Below are positions 27,925 to 36,044 of a stretch of DNA of 58,489 nt, one piece after another (the stretch's first letter is position 1; each line of letters starts with the position of its first letter). The DNA is from Desulfofustis glycolicus DSM 9705. Lineage in GTDB: Bacteria > Desulfobacterota > Desulfobulbia > Desulfobulbales > Desulfocapsaceae. Location: assembly GCF_900130015.1 (NCBI RefSeq), contig NZ_FQXS01000027.1, forward strand, positions 1 to 58,489, written 5' to 3'. Both the position numbers and the translations under genes were made by a program. A model generated the notes under the pieces. The model was given only the letters and a program-made list of their open reading frames with translations, was not told where the DNA came from and made no database searches.

Positions 27925-29846
27925 GTGATCATTCCGTTTACGTTACCAATCAGCCGCTGCGGCAGGCCAGAACGTCATGGCTGACCGCGGTAGAGACAGC
28001 AGGTTTTTTTCGGCGTCGGCCACAACAAACCGTTGGTGTCGACCAGGCACTCGGCCGGGTTACCGCCGAGCCGGTCTTCGCCCGTCATTCGTCGCCAACC
28101 TACAACGCCGCCGCCATGGACGGTATCGCCGTTCATTTCCTCGATCTTGCCGCGGCCAGTGAGACAGATCCGGTAGTGCTCGGCACCGACCGGTTTGCCA
28201 AAGTCAACACCGGCAATGCAGTACCCGAAGGATACAATGCGGTGGTGATGAACGAGGATATTCACTGGCATGGAGACGGCAGCGCCGAGCTGGTCAACCC
28301 GGCCCCACCCTGGCAGCATGTCCGAACTGTCGGCGAGGATATCGTCGCCACCGAATTGATTATCCCGGAGGGACACGTGATCCGCCCGATCGATCTCGGT
28401 GCGATGCTCGCCGCCGGGGTCACCGCTGTTGCTGTCCGGATTCCCCCGAAGGTGGTAATAATCCCAACCGGATCGGAACTGATTCCAGCGGGACAATCGG
28501 TGCAGCCGGGCCAGATCATCGAATTCAATTCCCGCATCCTCGGCTCTACCCTGACCGAGTGGGGAGCCGACGTCGAGATCCATGCCCCGGTTAGCGACGA
28601 CCCTTTGCTTCTTCGCCAGGCCATCACCGAGGCCGCGACATCCGCCGACATGGTCGTCACCAATGCCGGCGCCTCGGCCGGCAGTCGCGATTACTCCGCG
28701 GCAACGCTGGGTGAACTCGGATCGATAATCGTCCACGGCGTCGCGATTAAACCGGGTAAACCGGTGATTCTCGCACTGATCGGCGATACCCCTGTGCTCG
28801 GCCTTCCCGGCTATCCGGTATCGGCACTGCTGACCCTGCAGCTCTTCGCCCGTGATCTGGTCTACACCTTTCTCGGCGCCCCACTGCCCGCCCCGCAAAC
28901 CCTCGAGGCCATCATGTCCCGGCCGATGCATTCGCCGATGGGTGTCGACCAGTTCGTGCGGGTAACCCTTGGCCGCGTCGGCGACAAGCTCATTGCCACG
29001 CCATCCGGGAAAGGAGCCGGATCGGTAATGTCCGTGGTCCGGGCCGACGGCATGCTGACCATTCCCGCCGGCAGCGAAGGCATCGGCGCCGGAGAACGGG
29101 TCCGCATCGAACTGGTGCGCAGCCGCGGCGAGGTCGATGCCACCCTGGTCATGATCGGCAGTCACGACAATATCCTCGACCTGCTCGCCAACCATCTGCA
29201 CCGACGGCGACCGCCAGTCAGACTATCTTCTGCTCATGTCGGTTCAATGGGCGGCATCATGGCCATCAGACGCGGCGAGGCCCACCTGGCCGGTTCTCAC
29301 CTGCTCGACGAGCAGAGTGGTGAATATAACACCAGTTTTATCAAGCGATTCCTGCCCGACCTGCCGCTGCAACTGATCAATCTCTGCTACCGAGAGCAAG
29401 GCTTGCTGGTCGCCGCCGGCAACCCGCTGCGCATTACCGGCCTGGCTGATCTCGCCGACCGCGGCCTGCGCTTCATTAATCGTCAGAAAGGTGCCGGAAC
29501 CCGGCTGCTGACGGACAAAATACTGCGCGACTCCAAGCTTGACCCGCACCAAATCGCGGGCTATGATCGTGAAGAGTACACGCATATGAACGTCGCAGTG
29601 GCAATCGCCAGCGGCAGCGCCGATGCCGGTATGGGGATCAGGGCTGCTTCGGTGGCACTCGATCTCGACTTCGTTCCGGTTGCCGAGGAGCGTTACGACT
29701 TGATCGTACCGGCGGCTTTCGCCCGGGACCCTCGAGTCTGCGCCGCGTTGGAACTGATCAGCGGCGACCATGAATTCCAGCAGAAGATCGTCGGTCTTGG
29801 AGGGTACAATCTTCGGGATACCGGCGTTGTCATGTATGAACAATAA
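27921..29846 (+). CDS. MoeA fused to a PBP-like substrate-binding domain
   Basis: 641 aa. Residues 1-415 are a complete MoeA (NAAAMDGIAV, IIPTGSELI, VTNAGASAGSRDYS, IKPGKPVILALIG). Residues 420-641 are a PBP-like domain (PF12727 type): VDATLVMIGSHDNILDLLANHL, SAHVGSMGGIMAIRRGEAHLAG, FINRQKGAGTRLLTDKIL, AVAIASGSADAGMGIRAA. Such domains are related to periplasmic molybdate/tungstate binding proteins but are cytoplasmic here, as no signal peptide exists. The fusion suggests oxyanion sensing or channelling during metal insertion. It lies directly upstream of aor. Confidence 0.93.
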   Translation: MSDHSVYVTNQPLRQARTSWLTAVETAGFFRRRPQQTVGVDQALGRVTAEPVFARHSSPTYNAAAMDGIAVHFLDLAAASETDPVVLGTDRFAKVNTGNAVPEGYNAVVMNEDIHWHGDGSAELVNPAPPWQHVRTVGEDIVATELIIPEGHVIRPIDLGAMLAAGVTAVAVRIPPKVVIIPTGSELIPAGQSVQPGQIIEFNSRILGSTLTEWGADVEIHAPVSDDPLLLRQAITEAATSADMVVTNAGASAGSRDYSAATLGELGSIIVHGVAIKPGKPVILALIGDTPVLGLPGYPVSALLTLQLFARDLVYTFLGAPLPAPQTLEAIMSRPMHSPMGVDQFVRVTLGRVGDKLIATPSGKGAGSVMSVVRADGMLTIPAGSEGIGAGERVRIELVRSRGEVDATLVMIGSHDNILDLLANHLHRRRPPVRLSSAHVGSMGGIMAIRRGEAHLAGSHLLDEQSGEYNTSFIKRFLPDLPLQLINLCYREQGLLVAAGNPLRITGLADLADRGLRFINRQKGAGTRLLTDKILRDSKLDPHQIAGYDREEYTHMNVAVAIASGSADAGMGIRAASVALDLDFVPVAEERYDLIVPAAFARDPRVCAALELISGDHEFQQKIVGLGGYNLRDTGVVMYEQ

Positions 29847-29919
29847 ACGGCCGCTGCATGCCCCCGTCACGCTGCCCTGCACGTGAATGCGTCGGCCAGA
29901 ACTGAAAGGAGATGCGATC

Positions 29920-31647
29920 ATGAGCGATAAAATTTTTCGAGTTAACATGACGGAGTTGACCGTCAGCGTCGAAGAGGTCCCACAGAACTGGGCCGGTCTC
30001 GGCGGACGAGGCCTCACCTCGACGATCGTCGCCGCCGAAGTTCCGCCAACCTGTCACCCGCTTGGGCCGAACAACAAGCTGGTGTTTGCCCCCGGCCTGT
30101 TGTCCGGCACCGTCGCAGCCAACTCAGGAAGGCTGTCAGCCGGCGCGAAAAGCCCGTTGACCGGAACGATCAAAGAAGCAAACGCCGGCGGCACCTCGGC
30201 GCAACTGCTCGCCCGTTGCGGCTGCAAGGCATTGATCATCGAAGGACAGGCAAAAGCAGACAGCTGGTACAGTCTTGCCGTGACCCCTGCCGGTGTTGCG
30301 ATCAGCGAAGAAAAAGAGCTGATCGGCAAAGGTAATTACGAAGTCGTCCAGACCCTGAGCAAACGCTTCGAGAGCAAACGCGGCGTCATCACCATCGGTC
30401 CGGCCGGCGAAATGAAAATGGAGGCGGCCAATATCTCCGTCATGGACCCGGACGGTAACCTCCGTTCCAACGGACGCGGCGGTCTCGGAGCGGTGATGGG
30501 CTCCAAGCGGGTCAAATTCATTTCGGTCGACCCGCAGGGTGGCAAAGTCACCATCGCCGACCCGGAGGCCTTCAAACAGGCTAACCGGGCCTTTGCCAAG
30601 GCCCTCGTCGACAACCCGGTCAGCCAGACACTCGGTACCTACGGCACCAATGTGCTGGTCAACGTAATCAACGAGGCCGGCGGCTTACCGACCAGGAATT
30701 TCACGTCCGGGCAATTCGAGGGACACGACAAGATTTCCGGCGAGACGATGCACGACCTGATCGAGGAACGCGGCGGCGTGGTCAAACACAATTGTCATGC
30801 CGGCTGCGTCATCCAATGTTCGCAAATCTACAACGACGCGAACAAGCAATACAAAACCTCCGGTTTCGAATATGAATCGATCTGGGCATTGGGCGCCGAC
30901 TGCTGTGTCGAGGACCTCGACGACATTGCCGAAGCCGACCGCCTGATGGACGATCTCGGTATCGACTCCATCGAGACCTCGGTGGCCATGGGTGTGGCCA
31001 TGGAGGCCGGCGTACTTCCCTTCGGCGACGGTCCCGGTGTCTGCCGTATTCTTCGCGAAGAAGTTGCCAAAGGGACCGCGCTCGGCCGAATCATCGGCAA
31101 CGGAGCCGGTTCGGTAGGCCGTGCCTTCGGCGTGACTCGGGTGCCGGTGGTCAAAAACCAGGCGATCCCCGCCTATGACCCCCGGACCGTCAAGGGCATG
31201 GCGATCACCTACGCGACCACCCCAATGGGTGCCGATCATACCGCCGGCTATGCGGTGGCCACCAATATCCTCAACGTCGGCGGTTCGGTCGACCCTTTGT
31301 CCAAGGACGGCCAGGTGGAGTTGTCCCGCAACCTGCAGATCGCCACCGCCGCTATCGATTCGACCGGCATGTGCCTGTTTATCGCGTTCGCGGCACTCGA
31401 CGATCCGAATTGTCTGCCGCGCCTGATCGATCTGATCAACGCCCGGTTCGGCATCAATCTGACCGGCGACGACGTCACCAATCTCGGCAAGACCATCCTG
31501 AAGACCGAGCGCGCCTTCAACCAGGCTGCCGGCTTCAACAATGCCGATGACCGATTGCCGGAATTTTTCTACAACGAGCCGCTGCCGCCACACAATCTGG
31601 TGGTTGATTTCACCGGCGAGGAGATCGATTCATTCTGGAACTTCTAA
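29920..31647 (+). CDS. aor: aldehyde:ferredoxin oxidoreductase, tungsten-pterin family
   Basis: 575 aa, full length for the AOR family. It begins MSDKIFRVNMTELTV; the N-terminal domain carries GGRGLTSTI and GRLSAGAKSPLTGTIKEANAGG; the Fe4S4 cluster ligands are Cys292, Cys296, Cys300 (CHAGCVIQC) and probably Cys485 (STGMCLF). PYATTPMGADHTAG-type sequence (ITYATTPMGADHTAG) is the pterin region. These enzymes oxidise aldehydes to acids with ferredoxin, or run in reverse. The start is ATG 29920 (AAAGGAG 8 nt upstream). It is flanked by moeA-PBP and a MoaD-like carrier, which supports a dedicated tungstopterin supply. The aldehyde substrate is not predictable. Confidence 0.94.
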   Translation: MSDKIFRVNMTELTVSVEEVPQNWAGLGGRGLTSTIVAAEVPPTCHPLGPNNKLVFAPGLLSGTVAANSGRLSAGAKSPLTGTIKEANAGGTSAQLLARCGCKALIIEGQAKADSWYSLAVTPAGVAISEEKELIGKGNYEVVQTLSKRFESKRGVITIGPAGEMKMEAANISVMDPDGNLRSNGRGGLGAVMGSKRVKFISVDPQGGKVTIADPEAFKQANRAFAKALVDNPVSQTLGTYGTNVLVNVINEAGGLPTRNFTSGQFEGHDKISGETMHDLIEERGGVVKHNCHAGCVIQCSQIYNDANKQYKTSGFEYESIWALGADCCVEDLDDIAEADRLMDDLGIDSIETSVAMGVAMEAGVLPFGDGPGVCRILREEVAKGTALGRIIGNGAGSVGRAFGVTRVPVVKNQAIPAYDPRTVKGMAITYATTPMGADHTAGYAVATNILNVGGSVDPLSKDGQVELSRNLQIATAAIDSTGMCLFIAFAALDDPNCLPRLIDLINARFGINLTGDDVTNLGKTILKTERAFNQAAGFNNADDRLPEFFYNEPLPPHNLVVDFTGEEIDSFWNF

Positions 31648-31872
31648 ATGAAACTGACGGTTAAGCTCTTTGCCTACTTCCGCGACAACCGGTTTGTCGC
31701 GGAAGTTAAACAGTACCCGGAGCAAGCGACCGTCGCCGACATTATTGGTGATCTCGGCATCGACGAGAAGGAAGTCGGGGTGACAATGCTCAATTCACGG
31801 CATTGTCGCCTCGACGCCCATCCGCAAGAAGGCGACATCCTCGCCATTTTTCCGGTAATCGGCGGCGGCTGA
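31648..31872 (+). CDS. MoaD/ThiS-family sulfur-carrier protein
   Basis: 74 aa ubiquitin-like protein ending in IGGG, the adenylated/thiocarboxylated terminus of MoaD/ThiS carriers. MKLTVKLFAYFRDNR at the start resembles MoaD. It begins immediately after the aor stop codon. It probably donates sulfur to molybdopterin for the neighbouring oxidoreductase; MoaE and a MoeB-type activating enzyme are not in the window. Confidence 0.88.
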   Translation: MKLTVKLFAYFRDNRFVAEVKQYPEQATVADIIGDLGIDEKEVGVTMLNSRHCRLDAHPQEGDILAIFPVIGGG

Positions 31873-31933
31873 TCTTCCGCTCCGGGTGGCGCCCGAGGGG
31901 TTACCTGCGTGATCACTGAAAAACGAGCGGCCT

Positions 31934-32218
31934 ATGGAACAGAAAACGATCAGGGCACGGGTATACGGCACCGTCCAAGGCGTCTGCTACCGTGACTACA
32001 CGCGTCGCAAAGCCGAAAAACTGGCGCTTGTCGGCTGGGTCAGAAACTGTTCCGACGGCAGTGTCGAAGCACTGATTTCCGGCCCGCCGGAGCGTATCGA
32101 AGAAATCGTTGCCTGGCTTCACCACGGCCCCCCGCACGCCCATGTCGAACGGGTCGAAATAGTGAGCGAAGCCGCACCATCGCTGCCGCCGTCACCAGCC
32201 TTTCAGATCCGTTTTTGA
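31934..32218 (+). CDS. acyP: acylphosphatase
   Basis: 94 aa. The catalytic Arg lies in VQGVCYRDYTRRKA (usual VQGVGFR) and the Asn in LVGWVRNCSDGSVEAL; both are retained. It hydrolyses acyl-phosphates; its physiological role in bacteria is unclear. Cys replaces the common Gly in the loop. It lies 61 nt after the MoaD-like gene and its stop overlaps the frame of the following ABC gene region. Confidence 0.9.
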   Translation: MEQKTIRARVYGTVQGVCYRDYTRRKAEKLALVGWVRNCSDGSVEALISGPPERIEEIVAWLHHGPPHAHVERVEIVSEAAPSLPPSPAFQIRF

Positions 32219-32226
32219 GCGCTGCC

Positions 32227-33873
32227 ATGCTCAGTGTTCATAACCTCAACGCATGGCTGCCCGATTCCGCAGCATCGACCACCCGGCGGACGGATATCCA
32301 GCTGCTCCACGGAGTCACACTGCAGGTCGAGACCGGCCAGACCGTTGCACTGGTCGGCGAATCGGGGTCAGGCAAGACCATCACCGCCCTGTCGATCCTG
32401 CGGCTGCTGGAAAATACGACCCCGATCCGGATCAACGGCGCCATCACCTTCGCCGGTCAAGAACTCCTCGAGCTGCCGCTTGCAGAGATGCGCTCGATCA
32501 GGGGCAATCGCATCGCGATGATTTTCCAGGAACCGATGACCTCTCTCAATCCGGTCTTTACCATCGGCAACCAACTCATCGAACCGTTACTCCTGCATCG
32601 CAATATGACGCAGGAAGCCGCCCGAAAAGAGGCAATCGCGCTGCTGGAGAGAACCGGCATCGACGACGCGGAGTCTCGCCTCGGCGTTTATCCTCACCAA
32701 CTGTCCGGCGGACAGCGGCAGCGGGTGATGATCGCCATGGCGGTGGCCGGACGACCGACATTGCTGATCGCCGACGAGCCGACCACTGCCCTCGATGTCT
32801 CCATCCAGGCGCAGATCCTGAAGTTAATCAAAGATCTGCAGCAGGAATTCGGCATGGCGATGCTGCTGATCACCCACGACCTGGCTATGGTTCGGCGGAT
32901 TGCCGAACAGATCTATATTATGAAGGACGGCGCCATCGTCGAGTCCGGCCCTCCCGAATCGCTGTTTACCCGTCCGAATCATCCATACACCCGGCACCTG
33001 ATCGAGGCTATCCCGCAACCGGCGGTCGAGCAGAAGGGTGATTCGCCGGTGGTGCTGAAAACCGAGTTGCTGAGCTGCAGTTTCCGATTGCTTGTCGGAC
33101 GCCAGGGCCTGTTCAAGCGGCGCTACAAGACGATAAAAGCCGTCGATGAGGTCACCTTGTCGATCAGAGAGGGGACGACTTGCGGTATTATCGGCGAATC
33201 GGGCTCCGGGAAAACCACCCTGGCCCTGGCCGTGCTCAGACTGCTGCCCAGCACCGGCTCGATTGTCTTCCAGGGGAGAGAACTGCAATCCCTGAGCACG
33301 CGGGAACTGCGTCCGATCCGCAGCCAAGTGCAGATCGTCTTCCAGGATCCATTTTCATCCCTGTCACCGCGCCTGAGCATCGGGGAAATCGTCGAAGAGG
33401 GACTCCGCGTTCACCATAAAAACCTGTCCCCTGCAGCACGCCTCGAGCGGGTTCGGGAGGCACTGGCCGATGTCGGCCTGAGCGGGGACATCGTCCATCG
33501 TTACCCGCACGAGTTTTCCGGAGGTCAGCGTCAGCGGATAGCCGTCGCCCGGGCTGTGGTCCTGCGCCCACGGCTGCTGATCCTCGATGAACCGACCTCC
33601 GCCCTGGACATGACCATCCAGCGGCAGATCATCGAATTGCTCAAGGACCTCCAGCGCAAATATACACTGACCTACCTGTTCATCTCCCACGACCTGAAAA
33701 CGACCAGGGCGCTGGCTGACTACATTATCGTCATGCGCAACGGCGCCGTCGTCGAACAGGGACCAGCCCGGGCGATCTTCGACAACCCGCGCCAGCCGTA
33801 TACCCGGGATCTGCTCAACGCCGCACTCTTTGTCACGCCCGACGTCGAAACGGCGTCTTCCTCCGCATCCTGA
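32227..33873 (+). CDS. ABC transporter ATPase with two nucleotide-binding domains (DppD-DppF / YejF type)
   Basis: About 548 aa with two complete ATPase cassettes: Walker A GESGSGKT (about residues 45 and 325), signatures LSGGQRQR and FSGGQRQR, Walker [14 protein letters not shown] and [13 protein letters not shown], and switch His in [10 protein letters not shown] and [10 protein letters not shown]. The oligopeptide-transporter C-terminal extension ([14 protein letters not shown]) follows each cassette. This is the peptide/nickel/microcin importer type. No permease or binding protein is next to it. ATG 32227 is used; a TTG at 32215 overlapping the acyP stop is possible. Confidence 0.93.
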   Translation: MLSVHNLNAWLPDSAASTTRRTDIQLLHGVTLQVETGQTVALVGESGSGKTITALSILRLLENTTPIRINGAITFAGQELLELPLAEMRSIRGNRIAMIFQEPMTSLNPVFTIGNQLIEPLLLHRNMTQEAARKEAIALLERTGIDDAESRLGVYPHQLSGGQRQRVMIAMAVAGRPTLLIADEPTTALDVSIQAQILKLIKDLQQEFGMAMLLITHDLAMVRRIAEQIYIMKDGAIVESGPPESLFTRPNHPYTRHLIEAIPQPAVEQKGDSPVVLKTELLSCSFRLLVGRQGLFKRRYKTIKAVDEVTLSIREGTTCGIIGESGSGKTTLALAVLRLLPSTGSIVFQGRELQSLSTRELRPIRSQVQIVFQDPFSSLSPRLSIGEIVEEGLRVHHKNLSPAARLERVREALADVGLSGDIVHRYPHEFSGGQRQRIAVARAVVLRPRLLILDEPTSALDMTIQRQIIELLKDLQRKYTLTYLFISHDLKTTRALADYIIVMRNGAVVEQGPARAIFDNPRQPYTRDLLNAALFVTPDVETASSSAS

Positions 33874-33921
33874 TCGGCGCTCTATTACAGCTCCCGTTAA
33901 ACAGCGGCCGGTGCAATCGCC

Positions 33922-33940
33922 GGAGCGTTGTCCGCTCCTT
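33922..33940 (+). terminator. weak terminator-like hairpin
   Basis: GGAGCG (33922-33927), loop TTGTC, CGCTCC (33933-33938), followed by TTGTT. It sits between the ABC ATPase gene and the convergent DUF2142-like gene. The stem is only 6 bp, so this is tentative. Confidence 0.3.
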
Positions 33941-33942
33941 GT

Positions 33943-35805
33943 TCAACCCGGCCGAGGGATAGCCGGCAGCGCGATAAAAACGAAAGAATACAAAGAGAGG
34001 ATAAAAAGGTGCGCGACACAGAGGATAAACAACCTTGAGTCGAACAGATGGCGCGCTTTGCCAAGCAACACTCCGAGCATCGGCAGCATCGGAAAGAGGT
34101 AACGGCCCTGGGCCTGGAAGTCAACGGTCCATGAACGATGCAAGGCGGCGCCGAGCAGGGCCAACGTCAGGCATGCCGCCAGCAGGGTCAGTAACGTATT
34201 TTCCGGACCGCCCCGAACAAGCAGGGTCGTCAGGACCACCACCAGGAAAAGAGCAAGCAGCCACTTGAATAACTGATAGTAGAACTCCGGAGCGGCAATG
34301 GTGAAATAGCCGTACATGCCCACGCCGGATTGCAGGGTATGCTCGAACCAGCGATGGTTCTTGACCATCTCCGGTAGCGTGGTGCCTCTTTGTTTGAGAA
34401 ACAGTCCGATATGCTTCTTGTGCAACTCGGTGCTCGGCTTGTACCAGCGATGGGCGGTTTTTTCCTGCATGGCCGCCACTTTTTCCTGCCGATCGAGTCC
34501 GTTTACGTAATAGTCCGCGCCGATCCGTACACCGGCAAGCAGTCCGGCAACGATGATTAATGCGCCGATCCTGAGCAATCCTGCACGCCGTTGTTCCCCG
34601 TCGCTCGACTGGAAAACACGCCAGCACACCAGAATCGCGAGAAACGCAATAAACGGGTAATAATTGATCTTGAGCAGCAGGAGCAGGGCGAGCAGCACGG
34701 TCAGCCAGACACCGGCAAGCGATCGCCGTCCTCCCCCATAGTCGGGATCAAAGAGGAACCGATTAAGGCAGCTCTGCGGCCGGACCGCCTCGCAAGCGGC
34801 AAGAAAACAGATAAACAGGCCGAACGCATCGGAGACGCAGTAACTGAAAAGATACCAGATTTGCGGCGACAGCAGGAACACCACGGCGACCATCCTGGCC
34901 GGCACTGATGCAGCGGCGTAGAGGGCGATTACCGCAAACAGCACAATATTGAAGAGGCGCAGGGAAAAGAGCTCAGGGACGTTAAATGGTTGCACCAGTT
35001 TCGCCAGTTTGCCGACCAGTAGATAATAGATTTCGCCGTTGTTCAGGCGCGACACCCCGTAGACGCTATAGGTCTGCTCGATCGACGGATCATCGACCCG
35101 GGGCGGTAGCCAGTTGTCTGCATAATAGCCGGCCGCCTGAAGATGAACATACTCGTCGGGGTGGGCATTCTGCCTGCTGACGGCGGCCATGGTCAACACC
35201 AGCACCGACACCAGTGCCAGCAGGATCGGTACATAGGCAAAATCTCGGCGCAGCGGCGCGCAGATGCTGATAAAAAAGAGAATCCCGCAGCTGAGCAACA
35301 CATAGCGCGCCCCTTCCTCCAGCCAGTTTACCGCCAACGGTTGGCGATTCGGGATGATCAGCAGATACGGGTCGTGACCCGTCGATATAATAATCAGTCC
35401 GCGCTCGTCAACTGCAACCGATTCGACATCATGAAGAGGGGTAACCCGTTCAAGATCTACGGTAATCGGTTGCCAGCCCGGCTGTCGCAGCGATATCTCA
35501 CTGATTACAGCCTCGCCGGCATATTCCATCGGATCGAGTCGGAGTTGGGCAACGGAGCCGAGATCGGTCAGCGAGAAGCGGTACCGCTGACGATCGGGCG
35601 TCACCCTGACGGCAGATCGTCTCTTTTCGGAAAAGGATTGGCCGTCTTCTGCCCAGTAGAGTTTAAAATACGTCTTCTGCGGAACCGAAATCTCTATCTC
35701 AACCTCGGCCCGGTGAAAGAAAAAAAAGTAGTAATAGCTGCAGGCAAGCAGACACACGAGCAATCCAAACCAGGAAATACGGGAACTGAGGCCGGTTTGT
35801 TGCAT
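33943..35805 (-). CDS. polytopic membrane protein, DUF2142-like
   Basis: About 620 aa. One N-terminal helix (about 10-28) is followed by a soluble beta-rich domain of about 170 residues, then some 10-11 hydrophobic segments (from about 190 to the C-terminus). The motif RQNAHPDEYVHLQAAGYYADNW after the third helix is the acidic first-loop pattern of GT-C-type glycosyltransferases and DUF2142 proteins. It may attach sugars to a lipid-linked glycan. ATG 35805 has GGAGG 4-5 nt upstream. It is the last gene of the glycan locus. Confidence 0.82.
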   Translation of the reverse strand: MQQTGLSSRISWFGLLVCLLACSYYYFFFFHRAEVEIEISVPQKTYFKLYWAEDGQSFSEKRRSAVRVTPDRQRYRFSLTDLGSVAQLRLDPMEYAGEAVISEISLRQPGWQPITVDLERVTPLHDVESVAVDERGLIIISTGHDPYLLIIPNRQPLAVNWLEEGARYVLLSCGILFFISICAPLRRDFAYVPILLALVSVLVLTMAAVSRQNAHPDEYVHLQAAGYYADNWLPPRVDDPSIEQTYSVYGVSRLNNGEIYYLLVGKLAKLVQPFNVPELFSLRLFNIVLFAVIALYAAASVPARMVAVVFLLSPQIWYLFSYCVSDAFGLFICFLAACEAVRPQSCLNRFLFDPDYGGGRRSLAGVWLTVLLALLLLLKINYYPFIAFLAILVCWRVFQSSDGEQRRAGLLRIGALIIVAGLLAGVRIGADYYVNGLDRQEKVAAMQEKTAHRWYKPSTELHKKHIGLFLKQRGTTLPEMVKNHRWFEHTLQSGVGMYGYFTIAAPEFYYQLFKWLLALFLVVVLTTLLVRGGPENTLLTLLAACLTLALLGAALHRSWTVDFQAQGRYLFPMLPMLGVLLGKARHLFDSRLFILCVAHLFILSLYSFVFIALPAIPRPG

Positions 35806-35806
35806 C

Positions 35807-36043
35807 TTACCTCCTGCGGCGCAGCAACTGGTACAGCCGATGCATCTGTCTCTCGTAACGGATGAGTAGGAAAAACAACAACCCGCCACAGCGATGGAGA
35901 AAAAGTAGCACCAGCGCCGGTTTCAAACCGGTCCCGCCGCGTAAAATGCCGAGCGGGACGAAGCGATCCAGCAGATTGAGCCGAAAGACCCGCTGAAATC
36001 TGTTACCCGTCAGATCGTGGTTCGATGTTTTCAGGGGAAGCAT
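35807..36043 (-). CDS. small basic hydrophobic protein, unknown
   Basis: 78 aa. It begins 1 nt after the stop of the HAD gene and ends 1 nt before the start of the DUF2142-like gene; this tight packing is the main support. Residues 28-62 are hydrophobic (LGILRGGTGLKPALVLLFL, then GGLLFFLLI), and the tail is very basic (YQLLRRRR). It could be a membrane-bound helper of the glycan locus, or a chance frame holding the RBS of the next gene. Confidence 0.5.
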   Translation of the reverse strand: MLPLKTSNHDLTGNRFQRVFRLNLLDRFVPLGILRGGTGLKPALVLLFLHRCGGLLFFLLIRYERQMHRLYQLLRRRR

Positions 36044-36044
36044 C

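Noticed and set aside
27975-29201. 408-codon minus-strand frame opposite moeA-PBP
   Set aside because: Shadow of a well-supported gene; no start signal and no family pattern.
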